A stretch of 64,000 nt of DNA. Origin: Alistipes sp. (lineage in GTDB: Bacteria > Bacteroidota > Bacteroidia > Bacteroidales > Rikenellaceae). The stretch covers positions 99,516 through 163,515 of the forward strand of contig JAJQED010000037.1 in assembly GCA_021201825.1 (NCBI GenBank), written 5' to 3'. How positions within the stretch are numbered: the stretch's first letter is position 1; each line of letters starts with the position of its first letter. Under the pieces are notes generated by a model, which was not told the origin of the DNA, did not search any database, and was given only the letters and a program-made list of their open reading frames with translations. Below, one piece after another: positions 1 to 7,548 of the stretch. The position numbers and the translations under genes are program-made.

Positions 1-2
1 GG

Positions 3-521
3 GTGATGGCGGCCGAACTGGGCCTGAACGCCAAGACCGCCCGCCGTGCGGGACTGCTGCACGACATCGGCAAGGTGCCGGATGACGAACCGGAAATGCC
101 GCACGCAATAATCGGTATGAAGCTGGCCGAGAAATACAAGGAAAAACCGGAGGTTTGCAATGCCATCGGCGCCCACCACGACGAGATGGAGATGACCTCG
201 CTCATAGCTCCCATCGTACAGGTATGCGACGCCATATCGGGTGCAAGGCCGGGTGCGCGTCGGGAAGTGGTCGAGTCCTATATCAAGCGCCTCAAGGAGA
301 TGGAAGACATAGCGATGGCTTACGACGGGGTTATGAAGACCTACGCCATCCAGGCCGGGCGCGAACTGCGCGTGATCGTTGGAAGCGAGAAGATCACCGA
401 CCAGGAAGCCGACGCCCTGTCGCACGACATAGCCAAAAAGATACAGGACGAGATGACCTATCCCGGGCAGGTGAAGATCACGGTGATCCGTGAAACCCGT
501 TCGGTAAGTTACGCGAAATAA
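3..521 (+). CDS. rny: Ribonuclease Y, C-terminal part (5' end outside window)
   Basis: The window opens inside this gene, so only the last 172 codons are present and the first codon seen is internal. The visible part is the end of the HD phosphohydrolase domain with the metal-binding HD pair in LLHDIGKV near visible residue 20 and a second histidine cluster, AHHDE, near residue 58, followed by the conserved C-terminal tail of the family. RNase Y is a membrane-anchored endoribonuclease that starts mRNA decay. The N-terminal membrane segment, coiled coil and KH domain must lie upstream of the window. A strong hairpin terminator follows, so this gene ends its transcription unit. Confidence 0.93.
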   Translation: MMAAELGLNAKTARRAGLLHDIGKVPDDEPEMPHAIIGMKLAEKYKEKPEVCNAIGAHHDEMEMTSLIAPIVQVCDAISGARPGARREVVESYIKRLKEMEDIAMAYDGVMKTYAIQAGRELRVIVGSEKITDQEADALSHDIAKKIQDEMTYPGQVKITVIRETRSVSYAK

Positions 522-538
522 ATTTTAATAACTTTTTA

Positions 539-580
539 TTAAAGTGGGAGTAACCAAAGATTACTCCCACTTTAATTTTG
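539..580 (+). terminator. Rho-independent terminator after rny
   Basis: A perfect 15-bp inverted repeat (539-553 with 561-575, 7-nt loop) is followed by a short T-rich stretch. The T run is weak, so it may act as a 3' stability hairpin as much as a terminator. Confidence 0.75.
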
Positions 581-647
581 GAACATTCTACTGACTATTT
601 TCATTATTATCCCTATATTGTCAATATAATCAAACTTAATATAAATT

Positions 648-968
648 ATGAAAAAAGCTTTTTTACCGTTAGCCTGCGTTCTTGTCGGCGTTCTATTCAC
701 CTCCTGTTATAACACCCGCTTGCTTGTCGGGAATGTCGAACCCAAAGAACCCCTTATAGAGGTTAACAAGGAGTGGAACCATGGATTTATTTTCGGCCTT
801 GTCGCTGGTGAAAATGCAACCATGAATGTGAATGAATATATAGGTAAGGCAACCGATTACGTGATAAAAACGAATCAGAGTTTTCTCAACGGCTTGGTAA
901 GCGTGGTTACTTTCGGAATTTATACACCGACCCAAACCTCATATTACATTCCCCGGGAAAACAAATAA
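648..968 (+). CDS. Bor-like small lipoprotein
   Basis: 106 residues with a lipoprotein signal peptide (basic MKK, hydrophobic core, lipobox FTSC with the acylated Cys at residue 20). The mature part carries the pattern NKEWNHGF followed by FLNGLVSVVTFGIYTP, which matches small Bor-family lipoproteins of Bacteroidota, related to the phage lambda Bor serum-resistance protein. It is predicted to sit in the outer membrane; the function in this phylum is unknown. It stands alone between two terminators. The family assignment is by eye. Confidence 0.7.
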   Translation: MKKAFLPLACVLVGVLFTSCYNTRLLVGNVEPKEPLIEVNKEWNHGFIFGLVAGENATMNVNEYIGKATDYVIKTNQSFLNGLVSVVTFGIYTPTQTSYYIPRENK

Positions 969-982
969 ATAAGCCCGACAAT

Positions 983-1016
983 AAAAAGCCGCCCCTGAAA
1001 AGAGGCGGCTTTTTTA
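983..1016 (+). terminator. Rho-independent terminator after the Bor-like gene
   Basis: GC-rich stem AGCCGCC / GGCGGCT (987-993 with 1004-1010) flanked by an A run on the left and six T on the right. It works in both directions and also separates the convergent repressor gene. Confidence 0.85.
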
Positions 1017-1035
1017 GTTTATATAAGAATAAAAG

Positions 1036-1716
1036 TTACCGTATCGAATTCATCCGGATACTGGCCTTGACGAACGCCAGGGCGCGGATCTTGGAGATCT
1101 CTATATCCTTTTCCGCATGGAGCGGGTTCTGGCTGACGAGTTTGACATAGCCCTCCCGTTCCGATTTATGAATAAATTTGACCGTTATATACTCCTCGCC
1201 GCCGATATCGACCGCCAGCAGGTACATATCGCCCCAGAATATATCGCCGGTATCGGCAACTTTCTTATACATCACGATATCGCCGCTTTTCAATAGCGGG
1301 TACATACCGTCCCCCACTACATATACCGCACCGTCGCATTTGGGCAGGTTGGGGATATGGATATAATCGACCGGTTTGAGCGATGCCGGGTCGGACAGCA
1401 AAGCGGCGAGCCCACTGCCCCCGTCCAAGTTATAGAGCGGGACGTTGTTGGCATTACTGCGGCCGGGGCCTTTCCGGCGGAGGGCCTCCATATCGACCGG
1501 GGCGTCGAACATATTGCCTTTACCCTCCTGTATCCATTGGGGATTGACGTTAAGGTCGTTTATCAGGATATTCTTGTTCCGTTCGGACAACGACGCCCTG
1601 CCCGTTTCGATCATCGAAAGGGCACTCTTCCCGATGCCCAACCGTTGGGCCAGGGCTTCCTGGGTGAGATTCAGCTCTTTACGAATCATTCTTAAACGGC
1701 CTCCTACGGTATCCAT
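1036..1716 (-). CDS. HTH-S24 (CI/LexA-like) repressor with lost catalytic serine
   Basis: 226 residues. An N-terminal XRE helix-turn-helix (about residues 5-60, LTQEALAQRLGIGKSALS) is joined by a linker to an S24 peptidase-fold domain (about 92-215). In cleavable repressors the nucleophile is the Ser of GDSM; here the motif reads GDGM with Gly at residue 137 (codon GGT), whereas the general-base lysine (Lys180 in YITVKF) is kept. If the reading is right, the protein cannot cleave itself and would act as a fixed dimeric DNA-binding protein. It is divergent from the 115-residue gene and the terminase, and the 138-bp gap between holds several inverted repeats, the usual layout of a phage-type repressor controlling its neighbours. 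Confidence 0.85.
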   Translation of the reverse strand: MDTVGGRLRMIRKELNLTQEALAQRLGIGKSALSMIETGRASLSERNKNILINDLNVNPQWIQEGKGNMFDAPVDMEALRRKGPGRSNANNVPLYNLDGGSGLAALLSDPASLKPVDYIHIPNLPKCDGAVYVVGDGMYPLLKSGDIVMYKKVADTGDIFWGDMYLLAVDIGGEEYITVKFIHKSEREGYVKLVSQNPLHAEKDIEISKIRALAFVKASIRMNSIR

Positions 1717-1754
1717 ATCAAAAATTGTTTATAAAATGTTATCCAATAATTGTA

Positions 1755-1771
1755 CCACTATCCGGGAGTGG
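1755..1771. promoter_or_regulatory. Candidate operator 1 in divergent region
   Basis: Inverted repeat CCACT-7 nt-AGTGG in the gap between the repressor and the 115-residue gene. It is weak alone and is listed because two stronger repeats follow at a regular distance. Confidence 0.3.
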
Positions 1772-1790
1772 ACTTGTTTTTGCTTGCGGT

Positions 1791-1807
1791 TGTTAAATCT
1801 TTTAACA
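1791..1807. promoter_or_regulatory. Candidate operator 2 in divergent region
   Basis: Perfect 7-bp inverted repeat TGTTAAA-TCT-TTTAACA between the divergent starts, a typical size for binding by an XRE/CI-like dimer. Binding by the adjacent repressor is inferred. Confidence 0.5.
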
Positions 1808-1826
1808 GCGTAAAACTCACGCTGTT
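1804..1826. promoter_or_regulatory. Candidate operator 3 in divergent region
   Basis: Perfect 8-bp inverted repeat AACAGCGT-7 nt-ACGCTGTT overlapping operator 2 by four bases. It could also form an mRNA hairpin about 30 nt upstream of the 115-residue gene. Confidence 0.5.
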
Positions 1827-1854
1827 CTACTAACTAACTTACTCAAGACAAAAG

Positions 1855-2202
1855 ATGTGTAAAAAAATCTCCATTCCCACCGGGTACATTTACCCGAAAA
1901 AACAGAAAATGGCTGTTTTGAATGAATGTACCTACAAAAATCTGGCCCGAATTTTAACCGACCGTATCGGAAAAGATGAATTTTTTAACGGCAGCGTCTC
2001 CTACGGGGCCGGCGGGGTAGAACTGACCCTTCGGACGACACTGCTTATCTACCGTTGTAAACACGGCCGGAGTCAATATCCGGTCAGCATCGTACCCGTA
2101 TGGTACGAGTGCGAAGTCCGCGAGAACGGCAGGGTAATATCCAACGAATTTAGCTGGCAGGAATTCAAAAAATTCCTCCCATCGGGCGGGCGATACATAT
2201 AG
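1855..2202 (+). CDS. Unknown 115-residue protein next to terminase
   Basis: No domain recognised. The protein is basic and soluble-looking, with no signal peptide or membrane segment; several hydrophobic beta-strand-like stretches lie between residues 45 and 100 (for example GGVELTLRTTLLIY). It lies between the HTH-S24 repressor (divergent) and the terminase gene (same strand, 79 bp downstream), so it is probably part of the same phage-derived module. A role as a small phage early protein or accessory protein is a guess from position only. Confidence 0.6.
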   Translation: MCKKISIPTGYIYPKKQKMAVLNECTYKNLARILTDRIGKDEFFNGSVSYGAGGVELTLRTTLLIYRCKHGRSQYPVSIVPVWYECEVRENGRVISNEFSWQEFKKFLPSGGRYI

Positions 2203-2220
2203 CCGGTTTAAATCTGGGTT

Positions 2221-2234
2221 TACAGAATTCTGTA
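2221..2234. promoter_or_regulatory. 14-bp perfect palindrome upstream of terminase
   Basis: TACAGAATTCTGTA is a perfect palindrome 47 bp before the terminase start. Its outer ACAG/CTGT half-sites resemble the arms of operator 3, which would fit control of the terminase by the neighbouring repressor. Immediately after it, AGTTTT and AAAACT (2234-2239, 2248-2253) form another small inverted repeat. Confidence 0.45.
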
Positions 2235-2281
2235 GTTTTCAAACTGCAAAACTAAAAAATGTACGGAACTTAGGACTATTT

Positions 2282-3757
2282 ATGGAAAAAAAGATAGCTA
2301 AAAAACCTAAAAACGCTATCGGGCATAGGGAAAAAGGAGGCGTGCCTCCTTTTTCCCTTTTTGCCCGGACGGTAATAAAAGGACTGGAAATTACTCCTTT
2401 TCATAAAACATACTACCGCCTGCTGCAGGAATTCGCCATGCGGCGGCTCCGCAAGGTCATCGTTTCGATCCCTCCCCAGCACGGCAAATCGCTTGGTTCT
2501 TCCGTGCTACTGCCGGCCTATATGCTCGGGCTGGACCCCGGGCTCAAAATAACCATCGCTTCCTACAACGCTACCCTGGCTTCCCGCTTCAATAAGCGGG
2601 CCCAGCGGATCATGGATTCGGAGGAGTATGCCGGGTTATTCCCCGGCACCCGTATCCGTCCGCTCACCTCCCGGTCGGATGCGGTACGGACGGCTACCCA
2701 GGTGGAAGTCGAAGGGCACACCGGGGAATTATTCTCGGTCGGACGCGAGGGTTCGCTGACCGGCAACGACGTGGATATCTTTATCCTTGACGACCTCTAT
2801 AAAGATGCCATAGAAGCCAACTCTCCCCTGATACGGGACAACTGCTGGGAATGGTACATATCGGTAGTCCGTACCCGCCTGCACAACGATTCTTCCGAGC
2901 TGATCGTATTCACCCGCTGGCACGAAGAAGACCTGATCGGACTGATCCTGAACAAAGAAAAACATATCATTCTGGAGGACCCCGCCCAACTGACCGGTTT
3001 CCCGTCCGACACCTGGCTGGTGCTGAACCTCGAAGCCCTCAAAGACTCGCCCCCTACCCCGGTAGACCCCCGGCTACCGGGAGAACCGCTCTGGCCTGCC
3101 CGCCATGGCGCAGAACTGCTTGCCGGCAAACGGGCTCTGGACCCGTTGAAATTCGAATGCATGTATCAGGGCAAACCCTCCGTGAACGAGGGATTGCTCT
3201 ACGGAGACAACTTCCAGACCTACGACTTCCTTCCGCCCGACACGGTGAAAACCGCCAATTACACCGACACGGCCGATACGGGAGAGGACTATCTCTGTTC
3301 GGTATGCTATAACGTCGGCACGGACGGGTCGATCTATATCACGGACATTGTATACTCTCCGGAAAAGATGGAAGTTACCGAGCAACTGGTTGCCCGAATG
3401 CTGGTTGCCAACGGCACCCGCATAGCATGTTTCGAAAGCAATAACGGCGGGCGGGGTTTCGCCCGGGCAGTCGGCCGTCTGGCCCCGCTTGCCCGTATCG
3501 AGTGGTTCCACCAGTCCGCCAATAAGGAGGCCCGAATCCTTTCCAACTCCGCCACGGTGCTGCGCTATATCCGCTTCCCGGCCGACTGGCGCCTGCGCTG
3601 GCCGACTTTATATACCCATCTGGCCACCTACCGCCGACTGTTCCGTGCCAACCGCTGGCATGACGCTCCCGATGTGCTTACGGCGATAATCGAAACCGAA
3701 GTGATCCCTCAATCGGCCAAGCGGATCAAAAAAATAACTTACACGGCCGCACGGTGA
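2282..3757 (+). CDS. Phage-type terminase large subunit (isolated)
   Basis: 491 residues, normal length for a large terminase. The ATPase part shows Walker A PPQHGKS (about residues 64-70), Walker B VDIFILDD (164-171) and a coupling motif near VFTRWHEED (209-217). The C-terminal RNase H-like nuclease shows an Asp-rich strand TDTADTGEDY (328-337), a second acidic site CFESNNGG (383-390) and a third, HDAPD (460-464). Such enzymes package phage DNA into proheads by ATP-driven translocation and cut at headful or cos sites. The motifs appear intact. No portal, protease, capsid, small terminase or tail gene lies on either side: a lolD operon follows immediately on the other strand, with 11 bp between stops. 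It is either the last remnant of a prophage or a domesticated gene. Confidence 0.9.
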   Translation: MEKKIAKKPKNAIGHREKGGVPPFSLFARTVIKGLEITPFHKTYYRLLQEFAMRRLRKVIVSIPPQHGKSLGSSVLLPAYMLGLDPGLKITIASYNATLASRFNKRAQRIMDSEEYAGLFPGTRIRPLTSRSDAVRTATQVEVEGHTGELFSVGREGSLTGNDVDIFILDDLYKDAIEANSPLIRDNCWEWYISVVRTRLHNDSSELIVFTRWHEEDLIGLILNKEKHIILEDPAQLTGFPSDTWLVLNLEALKDSPPTPVDPRLPGEPLWPARHGAELLAGKRALDPLKFECMYQGKPSVNEGLLYGDNFQTYDFLPPDTVKTANYTDTADTGEDYLCSVCYNVGTDGSIYITDIVYSPEKMEVTEQLVARMLVANGTRIACFESNNGGRGFARAVGRLAPLARIEWFHQSANKEARILSNSATVLRYIRFPADWRLRWPTLYTHLATYRRLFRANRWHDAPDVLTAIIETEVIPQSAKRIKKITYTAAR

Positions 3758-3768
3758 GTTTAACCTCG

Positions 3769-4452
3769 TTAAATATTTCCCTGATCCGAATCCCCTATTA
3801 TCATCCCGTCCCGCATGGTGATACGGGTGTCGGCCATTTGGGCGAGGTTTTGGTCGTGGGTGACGATGACGGTCGTTTGACCGAAGCGGTTGCGCAGGTC
3901 GAAAAAAAGGCGGTGTATCTCTTCCCGGTTCACCGAGTCGAGGTTACCCGAGGGTTCGTCCGCGAGCAGTACGGAAGGGGAATTTATCAGGGCACGGGCT
4001 ATGGCTACCCGTTGTTGCTCGCCACCGGAGAGTTCCCCGGGGCGGTGGGTCGCCCTGTTGGCCAGGCCCATGAGGGAGAGCAGTTCCCGGGCATGCCTCT
4101 CAACCACCCGGCGGGAACGCCCGCCTATATAGCCGGGGATACAGATATTTTCGAAAGCCGAAAATTCGGGGAGCAGGTGGTGGAACTGGAAAACGAAGCC
4201 GAGGGTAGTGTTACGGAACCGGGAGAGAGCCCTGTCGGAAAGGGTATCCACCCGTTGGCCGGCAACGGTCACCGTACCGGCGTCGGGGAGGCTCAGGGTG
4301 CCTATGATCTGGAGCAGGGTGGTTTTCCCTGCCCCGCTGGCCCCTACTATCGAAACCACTTCCCCCTGCCCCACGGTCAGGTCGATCCCTTTGAGGACTT
4401 CCAGGCTTCCGTATCTTTTGCGGACCCCGCGAACTTCAATCATATGTTCCAT
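3769..4452 (-). CDS. lolD: LolD-type ABC transporter ATPase
   Basis: 227 residues, the standard size. Walker [10 protein letters not shown] (37-45), signature LSGGEQQR (about 140), Walker [13 protein letters not shown] with the typical LolD/MacB SGNLD, and the H-loop VTHDQ. LolD powers LolCE-type release of lipoproteins from the inner membrane towards the outer membrane; the permease is not adjacent, as is common in Bacteroidota. It is the last gene of the leftward operon secreted protein-coaE-folP-lolD and overlaps folP by 17 bp. MacB-like export is the alternative, but no permease is encoded here. Confidence 0.85.
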   Translation of the reverse strand: MEHMIEVRGVRKRYGSLEVLKGIDLTVGQGEVVSIVGASGAGKTTLLQIIGTLSLPDAGTVTVAGQRVDTLSDRALSRFRNTTLGFVFQFHHLLPEFSAFENICIPGYIGGRSRRVVERHARELLSLMGLANRATHRPGELSGGEQQRVAIARALINSPSVLLADEPSGNLDSVNREEIHRLFFDLRNRFGQTTVIVTHDQNLAQMADTRITMRDGMIIGDSDQGNI

Positions 4453-5314
4453 CCGGAATATCTTTTTTTATGGCTTTGTTGTAAAACCCGTGCAGTTTGA
4501 CCAGTTCTACCGCTTCCCGCACGTCGTGTACCCGCAGTATCGAGGCCCCCTGGCGCAGGGACTCCCAATTCAGGGCCACGGTACCGGGCAGGGCTTCCGC
4601 CGGAGTAATATCGAGAACCTTGTATATCATTGATTTGCGCGACACCCCCGACAATACCGGATAGCCGAGCGCGGCGATCTGTGACAACCCGTCGAGCAGC
4701 TGGTAATTGTCTGCGGCGGTCTTGGCAAACCCGAAACCCGGGTCGAGGATCACACCGGTTACTCCGGCCTCTTTTAAGGTTTGGGCCCGCGCGGCAAGGT
4801 AGTCCCGCACCTCGGCCGTGATATCGTCATACCCGGTCCTTTGCTGCATGTCGCGGGGTGTTCCGCGCATGTGCATGGCTATGTACGGTACGCCGAGCGA
4901 AGCGACCACCGCCACCATTTCCGGGTCGAGCTCCCCGGCCGAAATATCGTTTATTATACAACTTCCGAAATTTTCCACCACCCGGCGGGCGACCGAGGCC
5001 CGAAACGTATCTATAGATACCACCGTTTCCGGATGGCTCTCCCGGATTATCCCCACGGCCCGGGCTACCCTGTCGTACTCTTCATCCGGGGGGACCTCGT
5101 CGGCGCCCGGTCGGGAGGAATACCCCCCCACGTCGAGTATTGACGCACCCTCGCCCACAGCACGGTCCACCCACTGGCGGATAGAGGCGGCATCGCTGCC
5201 GCGTCGGCTCCCCTCCCAGAAAGAATCCGGCGTAACGTTGATGATAGCCATTACGGCAGGCCGGCGCAGGTCGAGTTGGACTCCTCCGATATTAATAACG
5301 AATTTGTTATCCAT
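4436..5314 (-). CDS. folP: Dihydropteroate synthase
   Basis: 292 residues. TIM-barrel DHPS hallmarks are present in order: INVTPDSF (25-32), the second motif GGYSSRPGA, the SIDTF strand, NDISAG, and the phosphate-binding SGVSRKS near residue 235. It condenses 6-hydroxymethyl-dihydropterin diphosphate with p-aminobenzoate in folate synthesis, and it is the sulfonamide target. It overlaps coaE by 8 bp upstream and lolD by 17 bp downstream, so translation is probably coupled. Ser is present at the canonical GYSSRPGA site. Confidence 0.96.
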   Translation of the reverse strand: MDNKFVINIGGVQLDLRRPAVMAIINVTPDSFWEGSRRGSDAASIRQWVDRAVGEGASILDVGGYSSRPGADEVPPDEEYDRVARAVGIIRESHPETVVSIDTFRASVARRVVENFGSCIINDISAGELDPEMVAVVASLGVPYIAMHMRGTPRDMQQRTGYDDITAEVRDYLAARAQTLKEAGVTGVILDPGFGFAKTAADNYQLLDGLSQIAALGYPVLSGVSRKSMIYKVLDITPAEALPGTVALNWESLRQGASILRVHDVREAVELVKLHGFYNKAIKKDIPDGTYD

Positions 5315-5906
5315 TGACGATCTCCCCCATAAACAAGCCGTGAAGCTTTTCGATCTGCGGCACGATCAGGTCCCGTTCCCCGTTACGGACCGTGAAGTCC
5401 GCCCGAGATTCCCTCTGACTGTCGGTGAGCTGGTTGGCCATGCGGCTTTCGATATCACTGCTCTCCCGGCCGTCCCGCCGGGCGGCCCTTAAAATCCGCT
5501 CCCGGACGGGTGCACTGATGGTCACCGTATAGTCCATAGCCGCATCGAAACCGTGGTCGAAAAGAATCGCATTCTCCTGAACGACATATTTGTACCCGGC
5601 GCGCCGGTGGGCGTCGGCCCACTTCGTGAAATCTTGCATGACCGACGGGTGTACCACCCCGTTCAATTTTACCAGCAACTCCTTGTCCGTAAAGACCTTG
5701 CCCGCAATATATGTCGTATCGAGCCGGTCACCGGCGTATGCCCGGTCTCCGAACAGGGAGATGATACCCTGTCGCAGGGTATCGGTCAGCATCAGTTCCT
5801 TGGCCCGGGAATCGGAATCGTAGACGGGGACGCCCAACGCGCGGAACACCCGTGCCGCCGTGGATTTGCCACTTCCTATACCGCCCGTAAGACCTATTTT
5901 CAGCAT
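5307..5906 (-). CDS. coaE: Dephospho-CoA kinase
   Basis: 199 residues. P-loop GLTGGIGSGKST at the extreme N-terminus (5-16), the conserved VYDSDSRAK substrate segment and HPSVMQDF in the CoA-binding part. It phosphorylates the 3' hydroxyl of dephospho-CoA, the last step of coenzyme A synthesis. It begins 14 bp after the secreted-protein gene and overlaps folP, inside the four-gene operon. The start is fixed by the P-loop position. Confidence 0.96.
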   Translation of the reverse strand: MLKIGLTGGIGSGKSTAARVFRALGVPVYDSDSRAKELMLTDTLRQGIISLFGDRAYAGDRLDTTYIAGKVFTDKELLVKLNGVVHPSVMQDFTKWADAHRRAGYKYVVQENAILFDHGFDAAMDYTVTISAPVRERILRAARRDGRESSDIESRMANQLTDSQRESRADFTVRNGERDLIVPQIEKLHGLFMGEIVNG

Positions 5907-5920
5907 CCGTGTGTCGACCG

Positions 5921-6406
5921 TTAAAAACCCGACGAATAGGAATAACCAACCGTCGGTATCGCTCTCATTTTTACGTTCATCCGCTGCAACTGGGTATTGC
6001 CCACAGCCCGCTGGTTCATTATCACGTAATTCCTGTAGAATTGCTCGTTATTCGGGGTTTTGTATTTGACCGCATTGCCCATAATTTCAGGGTCCACCAC
6101 CGTAGGGTTTTTAGCCACATGGTCCAGTTTATTGTTTTTTCGGAACTCCCGTTGCCATCCCTCCAGGTCGGGGATAAATTTTTCCCCGAACACGGGAGGC
6201 GGAGGGCCCGTGCTGTATGTCATTTCGTTACGGGGAATGATCGTGATGCCCATCCCTGTCACAGGGAGCGGGGGCGGGGGCTGTATCCTGGAGGGAGTAC
6301 CGACTCCCGGCACTCCGTCTTCCCGGTTAATATCCTGTGAATTAGCCCCAAAGGCTATCATTATCATTGCCGCCAATACCGTTACTATAAACCGGGGAAT
6401 TCCCAT
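5921..6406 (-). CDS. Secreted protein of unknown function heading the coaE-folP-lolD operon
   Basis: 161 residues with an N-terminal signal peptide (about 1-23, ending near GANS-QD). The mature part starts with a proline-rich linker containing PPPPLP and PPPPVF, followed by a charged region; no known domain was recognised. The consensus promoter just upstream and the 14-bp gap to coaE make it the first gene of the operon. Probably periplasmic. The linkage to essential cofactor genes is the only clue and does not identify the role. Confidence 0.7.
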   Translation of the reverse strand: MGIPRFIVTVLAAMIMIAFGANSQDINREDGVPGVGTPSRIQPPPPLPVTGMGITIIPRNEMTYSTGPPPPVFGEKFIPDLEGWQREFRKNNKLDHVAKNPTVVDPEIMGNAVKYKTPNNEQFYRNYVIMNQRAVGNTQLQRMNVKMRAIPTVGYSYSSGF

Positions 6407-6428
6407 ACCTACGATTTATCCCGTTAGA

Positions 6429-6461
6429 CAAATATACTACCTATATTCCGTAAACGGCAAA
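6429..6461 (-). promoter_or_regulatory. Consensus promoter for the secreted protein-coaE-folP-lolD operon
   Basis: On the minus strand: TTTG (6461-6458), 21 bp, then TATATTTG (6436-6429), an exact match to the Bacteroidota consensus. The expected start point is near 6422, giving a leader of about 16 nt. Confidence 0.75.
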
Positions 6462-6493
6462 ACCGGGGCAAATATTGAACCGGACAAAAAAAT

Positions 6494-6521
6494 CGGGAGG
6501 GAACCTCTCGGTTGCCTCCCG
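6494..6521 (-). terminator. Terminator of the small transcript
   Basis: Two-tier hairpin: a 7-bp outer stem CGGGAGG/CCTCCCG and a 4-bp inner stem AACC/GGTT. On the minus strand it is followed by A then seven T (to 6487). On the plus strand it is followed by only four T, so leftward termination is the stronger direction. Confidence 0.8.
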
Positions 6522-6524
6522 TTT

Positions 6525-6659
6525 TCATGGGGCACAGAACCCCAAAACTACTAACCCAAACTTAAATAAATGAAGAAACTTTATTGCCCATACCGCAGAG
6601 AGACTCTGACGGTATGACCTTATCAATTCAGCTTTCACGATATCAACTGCAAAACCCAT
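6525..6659 (-). CDS. Possible 44-residue membrane-active small protein
   Basis: ATG-to-TGA frame of 44 codons inside the small transcript; the stop lies 3 nt before the terminator stem, the usual layout of a short mRNA. The peptide starts MGFAVDIVKAELI, has a basic middle (RSYRQ), then a hydrophobic second half (WAIKFLHLF, FGLVVLGF) that could span or lie on a membrane. No Shine-Dalgarno is visible, which is normal in this phylum. Codon usage is AT-rich compared with neighbours, and the strong internal hairpin argues for RNA function, so coding is uncertain. Confidence 0.3.
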   Translation of the reverse strand: MGFAVDIVKAELIRSYRQSLSAVWAIKFLHLFKFGLVVLGFCAP

Positions 6660-6726
6660 GCCAATATTGTGTGCCGTGATAAGAATTTTATACAAAAAAG
6701 CACTTCGACTTACTCAAGATGTAGGG

Positions 6727-6758
6727 CAAAAATACAATATATTATTGTATATAACTAA
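6727..6758 (-). promoter_or_regulatory. Promoter of the small transcript
   Basis: -7 TATTTTTG on the minus strand (6734-6727) is an exact TAnnTTTG match; the -33 TTAG (6758-6755), 20 bp away, differs at one base from TTTG. Confidence 0.6.
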
Positions 6759-6805
6759 TAATATATTATAGCAGTAGGCTCCTTTCCTCCGGACAGCCAT
6801 TAATG

Positions 6806-6839
6806 CAAAGCCGCAGAGTCTTGTCGACGTCTGCGGCTT
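6806..6839 (-). terminator. Terminator after the OmpH-like gene
   Basis: Perfect 10-bp stem AAGCCGCAGA/TCTGCGGCTT (6808-6817 with 6830-6839) located 30 bp beyond the stop of the leftward OmpH-like gene. The following T tract is short. Confidence 0.6.
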
Positions 6840-6869
6840 GCTTTGTATATCTCTGATTTTATGGAAAAC

Positions 6870-7475
6870 CTATTCGGAGGAACTGCGCCCTTTTTCCCTT
6901 GCGTATTTATCGTTGAGCCCCGCAATCACAAGGTCGGTAATATCCAGCCTCGGGTCGGCGTTGATAATGGGAGCGATGCCGGACGTGGTAAGGATCACCC
7001 CGTAGCGATGGTCATGGTTGAACTCTTCCATGAACGTGGTAAGGTTATGGTAGATGTTGTTCATCATAACATCGTTCTCCTCCTGCAGTTCGGCCTGCAC
7101 CTGGTCCCGGTGCCGGTAGAAACTTTCCTCCTGGCGCTGCAGGTTTTCCTGCAGTTCGGCCGCCTGTGCACGGGTCACAAGGCCTTTGTCCACTTTCTCC
7201 TGTGCGTCGGCAAATGACCGCTCGAGGCTGCGCCCTTTGGACGTTAGCTCGTTCTCGGCCTTTGTAGCTTTTTCCTGGAATGCCTCCATAAGGTCGGCCA
7301 CCAGGTCGTAGCGGCTCATGATCTCCTCCAGGTTGACGTATGCTATCAGGCTGCTTACCTCGGCCACGGAAACGGTGTCGCCCGCGGAAGCGGACACTCC
7401 GGTGCCCGTGTTACCGTCCTTACATGACATTGCCAGTATTGCGAGGGAGGCCGCAGCCAGGATCATTTTCTTCAT
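6870..7475 (-). CDS. OmpH/Skp-family periplasmic chaperone, lipoprotein form
   Basis: 201 residues. Lipoprotein signal with lipobox LAMSC (Cys18), then a short linker and an OmpH/Skp domain: a beta strand IAYVNLEEIM, a long helical coiled-coil arm rich in Glu, Gln and Lys (about 65-150), and a C-terminal segment YGVILTTSGIAPIINADPRLDIT that ends the family domain. Skp-type trimers hold unfolded outer-membrane proteins in the periplasm. Here the lipid anchor would tether the chaperone to a membrane, as in many Bacteroidota. It is transcribed alone, divergent from ruvA. Confidence 0.85.
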   Translation of the reverse strand: MKKMILAAASLAILAMSCKDGNTGTGVSASAGDTVSVAEVSSLIAYVNLEEIMSRYDLVADLMEAFQEKATKAENELTSKGRSLERSFADAQEKVDKGLVTRAQAAELQENLQRQEESFYRHRDQVQAELQEENDVMMNNIYHNLTTFMEEFNHDHRYGVILTTSGIAPIINADPRLDITDLVIAGLNDKYAREKGRSSSE

Positions 7476-7520
7476 AACCGTCTAAGTAGTTTTATATAAT
7501 GTTGAAAAGTTTATACCGCG

Positions 7521-7528
7521 CAAAGATA
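7521..7528 (-). promoter_or_regulatory. -7 box for the OmpH-like gene
   Basis: TATCTTTG on the minus strand, an exact TAnnTTTG match, giving a leader of about 40 nt. It lies only 20 bp from the ruvA -7 box on the other strand, so the two promoters overlap back to back. Confidence 0.6.
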
Positions 7529-7548
7529 TAAATTTTTTTACGTTTGCC

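Larger units (their letters stand above)
6487..6720 (-). ncRNA. Stand-alone small transcript (sRNA or small-protein mRNA)
   Basis: This leftward unit fills an otherwise empty 463-bp gap. A -7 box TATTTTTG (6734-6727) with a near -33 box TTAG 20 bp upstream predicts a start near 6720. The unit ends in a strong intrinsic terminator: CGGGAGG paired with CCTCCCG plus an inner AACC/GGTT stem (6521-6494), followed on the minus strand by seven T. In between lies a very stable hairpin (6589-6616; CATACCG and CAGAG arms, 3-nt loop). The promoter of the next gene starts only 26 bp beyond the terminator, so this is an independent unit of about 230 nt. It also contains a 44-codon reading frame (separate entry). 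The AT-rich composition is unlike the neighbouring genes. A 6S-like or other regulatory RNA is possible; no family was recognised. Confidence 0.55.

Noticed and set aside
1036..3757. An intact prophage
   Set aside because: Only three phage-like genes are present and they are flanked directly by chromosomal genes; no structural, lysis or integrase genes are seen.
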